A stretch of 64,000 bases of DNA from Metabacillus sp. B2-18 (GTDB lineage: Bacteria > Bacillota > Bacilli > Bacillales > Bacillaceae), in assembly GCF_021117275.1 (NCBI RefSeq), contig NZ_CP088245.1:1339501-1403500 (forward strand), in the 5' to 3' direction. The notes beneath the pieces are model-generated. The model was not told where the DNA came from. It did no database searches and worked only from the letters and a program-made list of their open reading frames with translations. This document shows positions 51,372 through 61,276 of this stretch, in pieces. A program made the translations under genes and the position numbers. Position 1 is the first letter of the stretch, and every line of letters begins with the position of its first letter.

Positions 51372-52919
51372 ATGACAACACCATACAAACACGAGCCATT
51401 TACTGATTTTTCAATTGAGGAAAACCGAGTAGCTTTTGAAAAAGCCTTGGAAAATGTGCAAGAAATTATGGGAAAAGAGTACCCTCTTGTTATCAATGGA
51501 GAAAGAATAACAACTGAAGCAAAAATTGTCTCATACAACCCGGCAAACAAAGAAGAAGTTGTTGGTAAAGTATCGAAGGCTACACAAGAGCATGCAGAAA
51601 TGGCAATCCAGGCTGCAGATGAAGCGTTTAAAGAGTGGAGATACTGGAACCCGGAAGAAAGAGCTAATATTTTATTCCGTGCAGCTGCCATTATTCGTCG
51701 TAAAAAGCATGACTTTTCAGCATTGTTGGTCAAAGAAGCTGGGAAGCCTTGGAATGAAGCGGATGCCGATACAGCTGAAGCGATTGACTTCTTAGAATAT
51801 TATGGTCGACAAATGATTGAACTAGCAAAAGGAAAGCCAGTTAACAGCCGTGAAGGTGAAAGTAATAAATATATTTATACCCCAACAGGCGTAACTGTTG
51901 TTATTCCACCTTGGAACTTCTTATTTGCGATTATGGCTGGTACAACAGTTGCACCGATTGTAACTGGAAATACAGTTGTATTAAAACCTGCAAGTGCAAC
52001 ACCTGTTATTGCCGCACAATTTGTTGAGGTACTTGAAGAAGCTGGATTACCAAAAGGAGTTGTGAACTTTGTTCCTGGTAGTGGAGCTGAAGTAGGTGAC
52101 TATCTAGTTGATCACCCAAAAACTAGCATCATTACATTTACTGGCTCACGAGAAGTAGGAACACGTATTTTTGAGCGCGCTGCAAAAGTTCAACCAGGTC
52201 AAATGCACTTAAAACGAGTGATTGCTGAAATGGGTGGTAAGGACACAGTTGTGGTAGATAATGATTGTGATATTGAATTAGCTGCTCAATCCATTTTCGC
52301 TTCGGCATTTGGTTTTGCAGGACAAAAATGTTCAGCAGGTTCTCGTGCAGTTGTTCATGAGGATGTATATGATGAAGTCCTGCAACGTGTTATCGAAATT
52401 ACAGAAAGCAAAGTAACTGGAAGCCCAGAAAGTGCAGATACTTATATGGGGCCAGTTATTGATCAAGGATCATTTGATAAAATTATGGACTATATCTCTA
52501 TTGGTAAAGAAGAAGGGCGTTTAGTAAGTGGTGGAAATGGTGATGATTCAAAAGGATATTTTATTGAACCAACCATTTTTGCTGATCTTGATCCTAATGC
52601 AAGAATTATGCAAGAAGAAATTTTCGGACCGGTTGTAGCATTTGCTAAAGCAAGAAACTTCGATGAAGCTCTTGAAATTGCTAATAATACAGAATACGGC
52701 TTAACAGGTGCTGTCATTACTAGAAACAGAAAACATATTGAACGTGCAAAACATGAATTCCATGTAGGAAATCTTTACTTTAATCGTAATTGTACAGGAG
52801 CTATTGTTGGTTATCACCCATTTGGAGGTTTCAAAATGTCTGGCACTGACTCAAAAGCTGGTGGACCTGATTACTTGGCTCTTCATATGCAGGCAAAAAC
52901 GATTAGTGAGATGTTATAA
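51372..52919 (+). CDS. putC: 1-Pyrroline-5-carboxylate dehydrogenase
   Basis: 515 residues, the length of RocA and PutC. Aldehyde dehydrogenase motifs are [14 protein letters not shown] near residue 175, the base Glu in [12 protein letters not shown] near 288 and the catalytic Cys in [13 protein letters not shown] region near 320. It oxidises the product of PutB, as glutamate semialdehyde, to glutamate with NAD. ATG follows AAAGGAGACG. Together with putB and the putR gene further on it makes the proline-use locus; no putP transporter is in the window at this place. Confidence 0.95.
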   Translation: MTTPYKHEPFTDFSIEENRVAFEKALENVQEIMGKEYPLVINGERITTEAKIVSYNPANKEEVVGKVSKATQEHAEMAIQAADEAFKEWRYWNPEERANILFRAAAIIRRKKHDFSALLVKEAGKPWNEADADTAEAIDFLEYYGRQMIELAKGKPVNSREGESNKYIYTPTGVTVVIPPWNFLFAIMAGTTVAPIVTGNTVVLKPASATPVIAAQFVEVLEEAGLPKGVVNFVPGSGAEVGDYLVDHPKTSIITFTGSREVGTRIFERAAKVQPGQMHLKRVIAEMGGKDTVVVDNDCDIELAAQSIFASAFGFAGQKCSAGSRAVVHEDVYDEVLQRVIEITESKVTGSPESADTYMGPVIDQGSFDKIMDYISIGKEEGRLVSGGNGDDSKGYFIEPTIFADLDPNARIMQEEIFGPVVAFAKARNFDEALEIANNTEYGLTGAVITRNRKHIERAKHEFHVGNLYFNRNCTGAIVGYHPFGGFKMSGTDSKAGGPDYLALHMQAKTISEML

Positions 52920-52927
52920 TAAAGAGG

Positions 52928-52965
52928 GAGAAAGCAGTGAAGATTCTGCTTTCTCTTTTCTATTT
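52928..52965 (+). terminator. Intrinsic terminator of putBC
   Basis: GAGAAAGCAG and CTGCTTTCTC form a perfect 10-bp stem followed by TTTTCTATTTT. Confidence 0.85.
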
Positions 52966-52979
52966 TACCGATAGATGGT

Positions 52980-53714
52980 TCACCTTTTAACAAAGATTGA
53001 ATACATTCTTGGATTCTCAAATCCTAATTTTTGAGCCAGGTTTATCGAGCCTACATTATGTATATCACAATCCCAACGTGGTACTTTATCGTACTCTAGG
53101 CAATGCTTAATAAAAGCAGCTGAAACATGTGAGGCTAAGCCCATTCCACTAAAATTTGAAGAAGTGGCCACATCAATTTCCGCGTAGTTCTCAGACGCAA
53201 ATATTGATATACTCTCGCTTACAATTTTATCTTTATATGAAATGAAATATCCAAATCCATGCTGAAGAAAACGCTCCGTTGAACCCCAGTATTCTTTAAC
53301 ATAAGCTTCATTAAATTCATTGCTCTTGTTTATGGTACTTTCTTTAAATCTTCTTAACTCAAACCCATCTTTTAGTTCCTTTAACTCCAGTGAAGAATAT
53401 CTGTGTTTGTTAAAAAAATAAGAATACCGCTTATATTGCTTAAATTCATTGATTGTTTTATTTGTTAATAACTCATCCCATTCTAAAGAAGTAGAAAACA
53501 AGGTAAATCGTTCATTTTTTTGTTTTTTAATTTCATAAATAGGAAGAATTGTATCGTTAAGAAAATCAATACTTGACTCTCCTGACACAACGAATATGCC
53601 TGAACTCGTACAAATTAATGTAGAATCGTTTTGTTCTATGATCTCGCCAGTGATTAACTTGTTTATAACTGAATGAGCAAAAACAGGAATAACTTCACTT
53701 TTAAATGACATCAT
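52980..53714 (-). CDS. GNAT-family acetyltransferase
   Basis: 244 residues. The C-terminal half carries the GNAT fold: ATSSNFSGMGLASHVSAAFIKHCLEYDKVPRWDCDIHNVGSINLAQKLGFENP, with the acetyl-CoA loop GMGLAS and the typical NxxSxxLAxKLGF end. The arrangement resembles the GNAT_acetyltran group that includes ZmaR-like enzymes. The N-terminal 110 residues are less conserved. The acceptor is unknown. Minus strand, converging on putC and divergent from the flotillin gene. Confidence 0.82.
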   Translation of the reverse strand: MMSFKSEVIPVFAHSVINKLITGEIIEQNDSTLICTSSGIFVVSGESSIDFLNDTILPIYEIKKQKNERFTLFSTSLEWDELLTNKTINEFKQYKRYSYFFNKHRYSSLELKELKDGFELRRFKESTINKSNEFNEAYVKEYWGSTERFLQHGFGYFISYKDKIVSESISIFASENYAEIDVATSSNFSGMGLASHVSAAFIKHCLEYDKVPRWDCDIHNVGSINLAQKLGFENPRMYSIFVKR

Positions 53715-53752
53715 ACACCTCTTGTAATAAAGTTAGAGAATTTTTAATTTCG

Positions 53753-53780
53753 TGAAACTTTCGTCTACTTCGTTCGTATT
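53753..53780 (+). promoter_or_regulatory. Sigma-W promoter of floT
   Basis: TGAAAC (53753-53758), exactly 16 nt, then CGTATT (53775-53780), the sigma-W pattern. The leader of about 105 nt contains a 12-bp perfect palindrome, TCCCACGTGGGA, at 53840-53851. Confidence 0.8.
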
Positions 53781-53893
53781 ACTTAATGAACATAACTAGT
53801 TACGTTTCATTATACAGATTGTAAATAAGAATGGTCATTTCCCACGTGGGATCAGAGAAATTTACACTATCAAAATATACGGAGGGAAAACAT

Positions 53894-55378
53894 ATGTCAG
53901 GTTTCTTTGGTGTTATCGTTATTTTTATTCCATTGTTAATTGTAGCAGCCATAGCTGGAGTAGGTTATTTCTTTTGGGTGAAAATTCGTTATCGAACTGC
54001 CAGGTCAAATCAAGCACTTATTATTACTGGTCCTAAACTAGGTGATCCTGAGAAAGAAACGAATATATTCGCTGATCAAGAAGGACGTTCTATGAAAATT
54101 ATCAGAGGTGGCGGTTACAGGCTTAGACGATTCCAAACAGCTACACCTGTTAACCTTACTTCGTTTCAGTTAAAGCTATCAACACCAAGAGTATACACAA
54201 ATGGTGGGGTACCGATTGTAGCAGATGCTGTTGCCATGGTGAAAGTGGCAGATACGTTAAATGGTATTGCCAACTATGCTGAACAGTTTCTAGGAAAAGA
54301 ACAAGAAGAAATTGAAGCAGAAATTATTGAGGTACTTGGAAGTAATTTACGTGCTATTCTTTCAAAAATGACGGTTGAGGATATTAACAGTGATCGTGAA
54401 AAATTTAATCATGATGTTTCTGAGGTTGCTCAAAAACAATTAGATTTAATGGGCTTTAAAATTACTTCACTAGGGTTAACGGATTTACGTGATGCTGATG
54501 AGGAAAACGGATATTTAGAAAATCTAGGAAGACCTCGTATTGCTGAGGTTCGTAAATTAGCAGAAATCGCCGAGGCTAATAGTGAGCGTGAAACACGAAT
54601 TCATAGAGCACAAACAGATCAAGAGGCAAAAGAGGAAGAATACAAGCGCCAGATCGCAATTGCTGAATCGAAGAAGGAAAAAGATATTAAAGATGCTGCC
54701 TTCAAAGAGGAAACTGAGCGTGCAAGAGCTAAATCAGAGCAATCTTATGAATTGGAAAGAGCAAAGCTTGCTAAAGAGGTGAAGGAAGAAGAACTAACGC
54801 TTAAATTTTTAGAACGAGAACGTGCCGTTAAGCTTGAAGAAGAAGAAAGTAAAGTTCGTAAAACAAAAGCTGATGCCGAATACTATGAAACAACACGTAA
54901 AGCAGAAGCAGAGGCACGAAAATCTGAAATTGATGGAGAAGCAAAAGCAAGAATTCGCCGTGAAGAAGGATCTGCTGAAGCGGATGTTATTCGTGAGCGT
55001 GGTAAAGCAGAAGCAGAGGCTCGTAAGCTGTTAGCTGAAGCAATGGAAAAACACGGTGATGTTATTATCACTGAAAAACTAATAGAAATGTTACCAGTAT
55101 TTGCAGAGAAAATTGCACAGCCTTTAACGAATATTGATTCTGTTAAAATTATTGATTCAGGTAACGGTCAAGGTGTTTCTTCATTTGGTAAAAGCATTAC
55201 AAAAACAATGGTAGATATCCAGGAACCATTAAAAGAAATGACAGGGATTGATATGGGAGAATTGTTAAAATCATATGCAACTCGAACAAATCGTACAGAT
55301 AATCATATTACCTTTCAAGAAGCAAAACGGGATAACGGCAGTGACATGGTTACAGTAGTAGAAGAAGATGAGAAATAA
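53894..55378 (+). CDS. floT: Flotillin
   Basis: 494 residues. A hydrophobic N-terminal hairpin (FFGVIVIFIPLLIVAAIAGVGYFFWV) anchors it in the membrane. The SPFH/PHB domain spans about 35-200 (GGGYRLRRFQTATPVNLTSFQL). A long Ala/Glu/Lys coiled coil from about 215 to 400 contains flotillin repeats, followed by the C-terminal tail. It scaffolds functional membrane microdomains and responds to envelope stress. ATG 53894 has ACGGAGGG upstream; the longer frame from 53831 lacks one. The NfeD-type partner gene (yuaF in B. subtilis) is not next to it. Confidence 0.95.
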   Translation: MSGFFGVIVIFIPLLIVAAIAGVGYFFWVKIRYRTARSNQALIITGPKLGDPEKETNIFADQEGRSMKIIRGGGYRLRRFQTATPVNLTSFQLKLSTPRVYTNGGVPIVADAVAMVKVADTLNGIANYAEQFLGKEQEEIEAEIIEVLGSNLRAILSKMTVEDINSDREKFNHDVSEVAQKQLDLMGFKITSLGLTDLRDADEENGYLENLGRPRIAEVRKLAEIAEANSERETRIHRAQTDQEAKEEEYKRQIAIAESKKEKDIKDAAFKEETERARAKSEQSYELERAKLAKEVKEEELTLKFLERERAVKLEEEESKVRKTKADAEYYETTRKAEAEARKSEIDGEAKARIRREEGSAEADVIRERGKAEAEARKLLAEAMEKHGDVIITEKLIEMLPVFAEKIAQPLTNIDSVKIIDSGNGQGVSSFGKSITKTMVDIQEPLKEMTGIDMGELLKSYATRTNRTDNHITFQEAKRDNGSDMVTVVEEDEK

Positions 55379-55380
55379 GG

Positions 55381-55411
55381 AAAAAGCGGACTCTTGGATG
55401 TCCGCTTTTTT
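55381..55411 (+). terminator. Intrinsic terminator of floT
   Basis: AAAAAGCGGAC and GTCCGCTTTTT form a perfect 11-bp stem ending in a T run. Confidence 0.9.
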
Positions 55412-55510
55412 ATTTATAAAAACCTTGCTACATTTCCTACAAAGAATCTATACAAGTCTTTAATGACACAGTATCATAATGGTAAAGAAACAATGAGTAG
55501 GAGTTTTCAT

Positions 55511-56749
55511 ATGGATGAGCTATTAGAGCGTGTGTTATCTTTATCTGATTTACACGAAATTGTGGACGGTATAAGCAATGGTTTAAAAAAGCCTGTTATT
55601 CTTGAGAGTGATCATTTTTTCTTACTTGCTTATAATTCCTATTATGTGGATCATTTTGATTCGGCAAATCAGCAAACGATTTTTGCAAAAAAATGTCCAT
55701 TAAATATTTTTGAAAGATTCGTCGAGACAGGAATTATTGACAGATTAAAAACAAATGAACATCCTTTTAGAATTCACGAGATGAAAGAGATAGGTTTAAA
55801 TCAACGCGTTGTTGTAAGTGCAAAATACAAAGGAACGATTATGGGATACATTTGGATACAAGAAATAGAGGACCCATTAACTGATGAACAGTTAACCTTT
55901 TTATACGATGCTTCCTTACATGTTGGTAAAATGATTTATAAGAAAAATAAGTTAAAACAACAAAAAGCTGAGAAAATCGAACATTTTTTCCGTCAGGTTA
56001 TTAATGGTGACTTTGTTAGTGAGAAGGAGCTTAGATGGGAGGCCACACAGTTAGATATCGTTTTGCCGTCCATTTTTAGTGTTATGGTTGTGAATGCCAT
56101 TCATGCGGATGAAGAGCTTGTAGAAGAATTAAAAGAAACCATTCGGTCATATTTGAACTTAAAGGATAATACAAGCCATGTGTTAGTTGATCGGACGAAT
56201 ATAGTTATTATCGTTGGTTGCTATTCCCTTAAATACTCACCAGTAGAAGCTGCCTTAAATATTATCGAAAACCTGTTATCAAACTTTGATGAGAAGCGAT
56301 ATTCTGACATTTTTATTGGAATCGGTAATGAATATCAACCTATTACATTGCTTCAAACGAGTTACAAAGAAGCGCTGGAAGTTGTTTCAATTGCTGAAAA
56401 ACTTGGAACACAGGAGAATGTTCCATATGAACATGATAAAATTGGTATTTTTCGCTATCTTGATGTGATAAACGAAAAAAATAAGAGTATTAGCTATTCA
56501 AATAAAAATCTGAAGATTCTTCAACAAAAAGATAAAGAAAGTCAAACAGAGCTAGTCAAAACTCTTGAGTACTATCTAGTGAATAACTGCAAATTGAAGC
56601 CAACTGCAGAACAAATGTTTATTCATCCAAATACGTTAAACTACCGAATGAAACAAATTGCTGAGTTAACAACGATTGATTTTTCAGATTTCAATCAAAA
56701 GTGTCAGCTATATCTTGATTTGATGTTAAATAAAAAGATACAAGTATGA
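55511..56749 (+). CDS. putR: PucR-type regulator of proline catabolism
   Basis: 412 residues, the size of B. subtilis PutR (411). The N-terminal half is a GAF-like sensor (HFFLLAYNSYYVDHF ... GYIWIQE). A GGDEF-related middle follows, and the C-terminal PucR helix-turn-helix reads NCKLKPTAEQMFIHPNTLNYRMKQIAEL near 365-392. It probably activates putBC in response to proline. ATG 55511 follows TAGGAG by 7 nt; upstream in-frame codons overlap the floT terminator. The gene is separated from putBC by floT and the acetyltransferase gene. Confidence 0.85.
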   Translation: MDELLERVLSLSDLHEIVDGISNGLKKPVILESDHFFLLAYNSYYVDHFDSANQQTIFAKKCPLNIFERFVETGIIDRLKTNEHPFRIHEMKEIGLNQRVVVSAKYKGTIMGYIWIQEIEDPLTDEQLTFLYDASLHVGKMIYKKNKLKQQKAEKIEHFFRQVINGDFVSEKELRWEATQLDIVLPSIFSVMVVNAIHADEELVEELKETIRSYLNLKDNTSHVLVDRTNIVIIVGCYSLKYSPVEAALNIIENLLSNFDEKRYSDIFIGIGNEYQPITLLQTSYKEALEVVSIAEKLGTQENVPYEHDKIGIFRYLDVINEKNKSISYSNKNLKILQQKDKESQTELVKTLEYYLVNNCKLKPTAEQMFIHPNTLNYRMKQIAELTTIDFSDFNQKCQLYLDLMLNKKIQV

Positions 56750-56782
56750 AACTGTTCCTAAATTTTGGGGCAGTTTTTTTGT
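56748..56782 (+). terminator. Intrinsic terminator of putR
   Basis: AAACTG and CAGTTT with an inner CC/GG pair, followed by a T run. Confidence 0.7.
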
Positions 56783-56988
56783 TGATTTGTAAACAATATT
56801 GCTTTTGACTAATATGTTGAAACGAACTCCTTGTTTTAAAAAAGATATCAGCGGTTTTGCCAAAAATGCATTTAATTGATTCACCTCTTGTCGGAATTTA
56901 GTCTGACAGAAAAGATACCAAATAAACTGACATGACTATCTGAATAATGTGAAAATAATGATACTACATATGAAAAAGGAGTGATCTA

Positions 56989-58221
56989 ATGCAAAGACAA
57001 AAGGTATTAATTAACGGAGAAAGACTTAAAAATGAACTAGAAACTTTCGCTAATTTCGGTCGTACAGAAAATAATGGGGTCACTAGATTATCATTATCAT
57101 CGGAGGATATTTTGGTTAGAGATTATTTTTGTAAATGTTGTGAAGATCTTGGAATGAAGATAAAGGTAGACGATATGGGATCGATTTATGCAACACTAGA
57201 AGGTAAAAAAAAGAGGCCCCCGATTGTCATTGGATCACATTTGGATACAGTTAAAAATGGTGGTAAATTTGATGGTGTTTTAGGTGTTGTAGCGGGATTA
57301 GAGATTGTGAGAACACTTGTGGAAAATAAGATAAAGCCTGAAACATCTATAACCATTGTTAATTTTACTAATGAGGAAGGAGCAAGGTTTGAACCGTCAA
57401 TGATGGCTTCAGGTGTCCTATCAGGAAAATTTAATAAATCGGATATGATTAAAAGTACAGATCAAAATGGAGAGACCTTTTCCGAGGCACTGCAAAAAAG
57501 TGGATATAATGGGGCGATAGAAAATCGATTAACAGAAGCATCTTGTTTTTTAGAGTTACATATTGAACAAGGACCGATATTAGAAAGTGAAAATCTTACT
57601 ATAGGAATCGTTGATTGTGTGTTAGGGATGGTATGTTATGAAATTGAAGTAACTGGAGAATCTGACCACGCTGGGACAACCCCGATGAGTATGAGAAAGG
57701 ATGCACTTTTTGAAGCAAATCATCTTATCTCAACAATACGCCAAAAGGTAGGAACCTTAGATGATGAACTAGTTTATACATTAGGAAGGTTGAGTGTGTT
57801 ACCGAATGTACACACAGTCATTCCAAATAAAGTGGTTTTTTCTTTTGAAGCAAGACATAAAGATTTCATGATCATCCAAAAAGTTGAAGAAATTATCCGT
57901 TCACTCCCCAATTCAGCTTTAGAAGGTTGTGAAGTAAAGATAAGAAAATTATGGGATCGTAATACAGTTTGGTTTAATCCAGACCTATGCGAACTGTTGG
58001 AGCAATCAACAGACACATTAGGGTACTCCTACAAAAGAATGGTAAGTGGTGCTGGACATGATGCACAATTTTTAGCAAGCTATGTTCCTTCCGCAATGGT
58101 ATTTGTCCCAAGCGTAAATGGAAAGAGTCATTGTGAGGTGGAGGAGTCAAGCTGGGAAGATTGTGAAAAGGGAGTAAATGTCTTATTAGAGACAGCACTC
58201 ACGATGATGTCTGAGGGGTAA
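56989..58221 (+). CDS. M20-family amidohydrolase (N-carbamoyl-amino acid, allantoate or beta-ureidopropionate hydrolase)
   Basis: 410 residues, two-metal M20 peptidase fold of the carbamoylase and allantoate amidohydrolase group. Metal ligands are the His and Asp of GSHLDTVKNGGKFDGVLG (near 82-93), the Glu pair of FTNEEGARF (near 126), the His of LELHIEQGP and the His in GKSHCEVEESSW near the end. GESDHAGTTPM marks the lid domain. It splits an N-carbamoyl bond, releasing CO2 and ammonia. The pyrimidine pathway in this window lacks its N-carbamoyl-beta-alanine hydrolase, a role this enzyme could fill. RBS AAAAAGGAGTG. Confidence 0.9.
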   Translation: MQRQKVLINGERLKNELETFANFGRTENNGVTRLSLSSEDILVRDYFCKCCEDLGMKIKVDDMGSIYATLEGKKKRPPIVIGSHLDTVKNGGKFDGVLGVVAGLEIVRTLVENKIKPETSITIVNFTNEEGARFEPSMMASGVLSGKFNKSDMIKSTDQNGETFSEALQKSGYNGAIENRLTEASCFLELHIEQGPILESENLTIGIVDCVLGMVCYEIEVTGESDHAGTTPMSMRKDALFEANHLISTIRQKVGTLDDELVYTLGRLSVLPNVHTVIPNKVVFSFEARHKDFMIIQKVEEIIRSLPNSALEGCEVKIRKLWDRNTVWFNPDLCELLEQSTDTLGYSYKRMVSGAGHDAQFLASYVPSAMVFVPSVNGKSHCEVEESSWEDCEKGVNVLLETALTMMSEG

Positions 58222-58237
58222 GTGAAAAAATTAAGAA

Positions 58238-58272
58238 CTAAACCGTTCAACCTTATGAACGGTTTAGTTTTG
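58238..58272 (+). terminator. Intrinsic terminator after the M20 gene
   Basis: CTAAACCGTTCA and TGAACGGTTTAG form a perfect 12-bp stem followed by TTTTGTTTGG. Confidence 0.9.
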
Positions 58273-58277
58273 TTTGG

Positions 58278-58697
58278 TTACTCTGGATAAGTTCTTCTCA
58301 AAAAGTTGATTGATTGAGAAATTAACTCCTCTAAAAATTTTGTATCAATATCTGCCAGTTTATTAATATAAACACATGCTTTTCCACAAGTATGCTTACC
58401 GAATTTTTCCAGTAACTTCTCTCGTTCGGTATCACCTGTTGCAAAATACAAGCTTATTTTGGCTTTTCGAGGAGAAAAGCCAACAAGGGGTGCATCACCT
58501 TCATGACCGGTGGGGTATTTATAATGATACTTTCCAAACCCAATAATGCTTGGTCCCCACATTTTTGCCTGATAGCCTGATACATCCGTAAAAATATCTA
58601 ATAATTTGTAGGCGTCTTCGCGTTTTTTGGGACTTTCAACGCTTTCAATATATTCAATGACACTTTTATCATTTTCTTTTGTTTTTTGTTCGTACAA
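58278..58697 (-). CDS. DUF1801 protein
   Basis: 139 residues. The DUF1801 fold is recognised from KMWGPSIIGFGKYHYKYPTGHEG, APLVGFSPRKAKISLYF and KFGKHTCGKACVYINKLADID. Proteins of this group (YdhG-like) are small, soluble and of unknown function. The start is TTG after TTAGGAGGA. It follows the HAD phosphatase gene by 34 bp on the minus strand and is probably co-transcribed with it. Confidence 0.88.
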   Translation of the reverse strand: MYEQKTKENDKSVIEYIESVESPKKREDAYKLLDIFTDVSGYQAKMWGPSIIGFGKYHYKYPTGHEGDAPLVGFSPRKAKISLYFATGDTEREKLLEKFGKHTCGKACVYINKLADIDTKFLEELISQSINFLRRTYPE

Positions 58698-58731
58698 AGC
58701 AGTTCCTCCTAAAACAAATTAGAAATACAGC

Positions 58732-59523
58732 TTAGTCAACAAGGCCAAGTGATTTTAAACCGTTGTATATACCTGAGTTTGTTACCTTCGTTGTTTTATA
58801 TTTTGCATATTGAAAAAGATCAGGATGTCCATTCCCCATAGCAAATCCTTCACCAACAACCTCTAGCATTTCCTTGTCGTTCATTCCATCACCGAAAGCA
58901 ATGGCAGCTTCTCTTGGAAGAGAGAGTAGCTCTAGGATATGCTGAACTGCAATTCCTTTATTTACGTTGTCACGAATAACATCATAGCAATGACGTAACC
59001 CATCAACATTAACCTGTGATAAATGAATCGAAGGATCTTCTTTTTCATATAATGCTGGTTCATTTTCACTTAAATTAATAAGAGTGATTCCTAAAATTTT
59101 ATCAATTACATCAAGTGAATAGGAATTATTTTTATGTAGGTGAAAAGCTGAAATAAATTCTTTAACGATTGGACTTTCTAAGTCTGAGAAAATATTCTCC
59201 TCATGAGTGTACAAAACAAGCTCATGTCCATTGTTTTTGGCAATTTCAACATATTTCTCAACAGTTGAACTTGACATTGGAGCTCGAAAAATATCCTCAC
59301 CCTTATGAATGGCATACGCTCCGTTGTAGCCAATAAATGATTCAATATTTAATTCCTTTGCAATATGTGATATTTCATGTAAAGGGCGACCTGTCGCAAG
59401 GAATACTTCAATTCCTTTTTTCTTTACTTCAGCTATAGCTTTTTTTGAAGAATCCTCTATTGTGTCATCAGGTCTTAGCAGTGTACCATCAATGTCGAGA
59501 AACAAAATTTTATAATTAGTCAT
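58732..59523 (-). CDS. HAD-superfamily Cof-type phosphatase
   Basis: 263 residues. Motif I FLDIDGTLLRPDD with the nucleophile Asp lies at residues 7-19, motif II ATGRP near 42, the Lys of motif III at about residue 190 (NKGIAV) and motif IV FGDGMNDKEML near 212. The C2 cap between 85 and 185 is typical for Cof/YwpJ-like sugar-phosphate or flavin phosphatases. Substrate unknown. ATG at 59523 after GATGGAG. Confidence 0.92.
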   Translation of the reverse strand: MTNYKILFLDIDGTLLRPDDTIEDSSKKAIAEVKKKGIEVFLATGRPLHEISHIAKELNIESFIGYNGAYAIHKGEDIFRAPMSSSTVEKYVEIAKNNGHELVLYTHEENIFSDLESPIVKEFISAFHLHKNNSYSLDVIDKILGITLINLSENEPALYEKEDPSIHLSQVNVDGLRHCYDVIRDNVNKGIAVQHILELLSLPREAAIAFGDGMNDKEMLEVVGEGFAMGNGHPDLFQYAKYKTTKVTNSGIYNGLKSLGLVD

Positions 59524-59786
59524 TTTTCATCTCCATCTCAGTTTTTTTAAAATGTACTTCTTTTAATGAGTTTAAGTGAGTATTTAATCCAGTTTCTTCA
59601 AGTAATTATTTTATCATAGAAAAAACGGGTGGATAAAAATTTAACTATTATTTTATGTAGTTTTTACCTTTTAAAAAAATATTTTAAAAAAAGAGTATAT
59701 ATATGTTTATTTTTTTTTCAGTGGGTAATAATAATAACCGAAATTGTCATCAAACATGTTTTGATTGATTTAGGAGGAAATTTTTA

Positions 59787-59987
59787 ATGGCACAAGGAAA
59801 AGTAAAATGGTTTAACTCAGAAAAAGGTTTTGGATTTATTGAAGTTGAAGGTGGAGATGACGTATTTGTTCACTTCTCTTCAATTCAAGGAGAAGGTTAT
59901 AAGAGCTTAGATGAAGGACAAGAAGTTACTTTTGACATTGAGCAAGGTAACAGAGGTCCTCAAGCTGCTAACGTTCAAAAAATATAA
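59787..59987 (+). CDS. Cold-shock protein
   Basis: 66 residues, an almost textbook CspA/Csp[19 protein letters not shown] holds RNP1 (KGFGFIE) and DDVFVHFS holds RNP2, the two RNA-binding strands. It binds single-stranded RNA and keeps mRNA unfolded at low temperature. The leader upstream is long, A/T-rich and holds ATCAAACATGTTTTGAT, as expected for cold-shock genes. RBS AGGAGG. ACCCA and TGGGT downstream (about 59996-60018) may form a weak terminator. Confidence 0.97.
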   Translation: MAQGKVKWFNSEKGFGFIEVEGGDDVFVHFSSIQGEGYKSLDEGQEVTFDIEQGNRGPQAANVQKI

Positions 59988-60052
59988 AACCAACTTACCC
60001 AGCAAATTATTTGGGTTTTTCCTGGTTAACAAATAGAAGTGGAGGGAAAATA

Positions 60053-60943
60053 ATGTTTAAAAGAATAAATAAATTGCCAATTGAACTTCCTATACCTGAA
60101 CACGGTGATATGAATGCTGCTGCTGCAGTACAAGAGCTCTTGGGTGGCAAGTTTGGGGAGATGTCTACCTTAAATAACTATATGTTTCAGTCTTTTAACT
60201 TCAGAAATAAAAAAAAGCTAAAACCATTCTATGAGTTAGTAGCTAGCATTACAGCAGAAGAAATTGGTCATGTAGAACTTGTTTCTAATACAATTAATTT
60301 GTTATCGGTAGGTAATACGTTTCCGGGGGATCCGGATATCACTCCACTCCAAAATGGGAAGGATGCTAGAAACACCCACCACTTTATCTCTACTGCTCAA
60401 ACGGCTATACCAGGTGATTCGATGGGAAGACCTTGGACTGGTGATAATGTATTTAATAGTGGTAATCTGGTTTTAGATTTAACACATAACTTTTTTCTAG
60501 AAATTGGTGCACGTACACATAAAATGAGAGTTTATGAGATGACTGATAACCCAGTTGCTCGAGAAATGATTGGGTATTTACTTGTTCGTGGAGGAACACA
60601 TGTCCTCGCCTATGCGAAAGCAATCGAAATTGTGACAGGGGTAGACTTAACGAAAATGCTTCCAGTTCCAAATCTTGATAACTCAAAATTTGATTATGCT
60701 AGGCCATTCATAGAAAAAGGCTTAAGCAATGTGCTTTACACATGGAGCGAAACAGAATACAGGGATATTGGAATGATTTGGAAAGGAACTAATCCGGAAA
60801 ATGGGCATCCACTGGAAGTGAAAATTGGTGCTCCTGAGGGGGGACCCATACCAGACTTAGAGGAATTACCTGAAGAATTTGCTCCTGGTATTACTAGGGA
60901 CGATTATGAATTAATCAAAAAACGTCTAATGGAAAAGTTATAA
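60053..60943 (+). CDS. Manganese catalase
   Basis: 296 residues of the ferritin-like, di-manganese catalase family. Metal ligands come from the Glu in LGGKFGEMSTLNNYMFQ (near 36), the Glu/His pair in TAEEIGHVELVS (near 72-76) and later Glu and His in NFFLEIGARTHKMRVYEM and RGGTHVLAYAKAIE (near 150-190). It breaks down hydrogen peroxide without heme. The C-terminus is Pro/Gly-rich (EGGPIPDLEELPEEF). The start ATG follows GTGGAGGG; the in-frame codon at 60011 lacks a site. It may be spore-related, like YdbD/CotJC, but no sigma-K promoter was seen. Confidence 0.93.
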   Translation: MFKRINKLPIELPIPEHGDMNAAAAVQELLGGKFGEMSTLNNYMFQSFNFRNKKKLKPFYELVASITAEEIGHVELVSNTINLLSVGNTFPGDPDITPLQNGKDARNTHHFISTAQTAIPGDSMGRPWTGDNVFNSGNLVLDLTHNFFLEIGARTHKMRVYEMTDNPVAREMIGYLLVRGGTHVLAYAKAIEIVTGVDLTKMLPVPNLDNSKFDYARPFIEKGLSNVLYTWSETEYRDIGMIWKGTNPENGHPLEVKIGAPEGGPIPDLEELPEEFAPGITRDDYELIKKRLMEKL

Positions 60944-60982
60944 TGAATTTTGCAGGAAATATTAATGAAATTTGGATTTCTT

Positions 60983-61016
60983 TAGCGAACGGCAGCAGCC
61001 ACTGTTCGCTATTTTC
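60983..61016 (+). terminator. Intrinsic terminator of the Mn catalase gene
   Basis: TAGCGAAC and GTTCGCTA form a perfect 8-bp stem followed by TTTTC. The remainder of the gap 61017-61276 shows nothing recognisable. Confidence 0.8.
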
Positions 61017-61276
61017 ATTCATACTTCAACAATCCAATTTGACACTTTGATAGAATCAGTTTGAAGTCGTCTTATGACAGTTTTTCCTTGTTTTCAATTC
61101 ATTTAGGGCAACCATAGCCAATTTTATACCACTAGGTGTTACTAATTGTTCATGGTCGAAGTACGCATTATAGAATTTTAGGATTCATAATTATATAATT
61201 ACATAGTAAATGGGTGGTGAATCTTGGTGCTAACTCTAAACTGACTTTCACCAACAATCTAATTCTATAACACCCA

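Noticed and set aside
55394..55510. N-terminal extension of the PutR frame
   Set aside because: It overlaps the floT terminator, and the ATG at 55511 has a proper ribosome site and gives the family length.
56889..56909. TGTCGGA/TCTGACA inverted repeat as a TnrA box
   Set aside because: Arm spacing gives a 20-bp element and it fails fixed positions of the consensus; it may be another operator but cannot be assigned.
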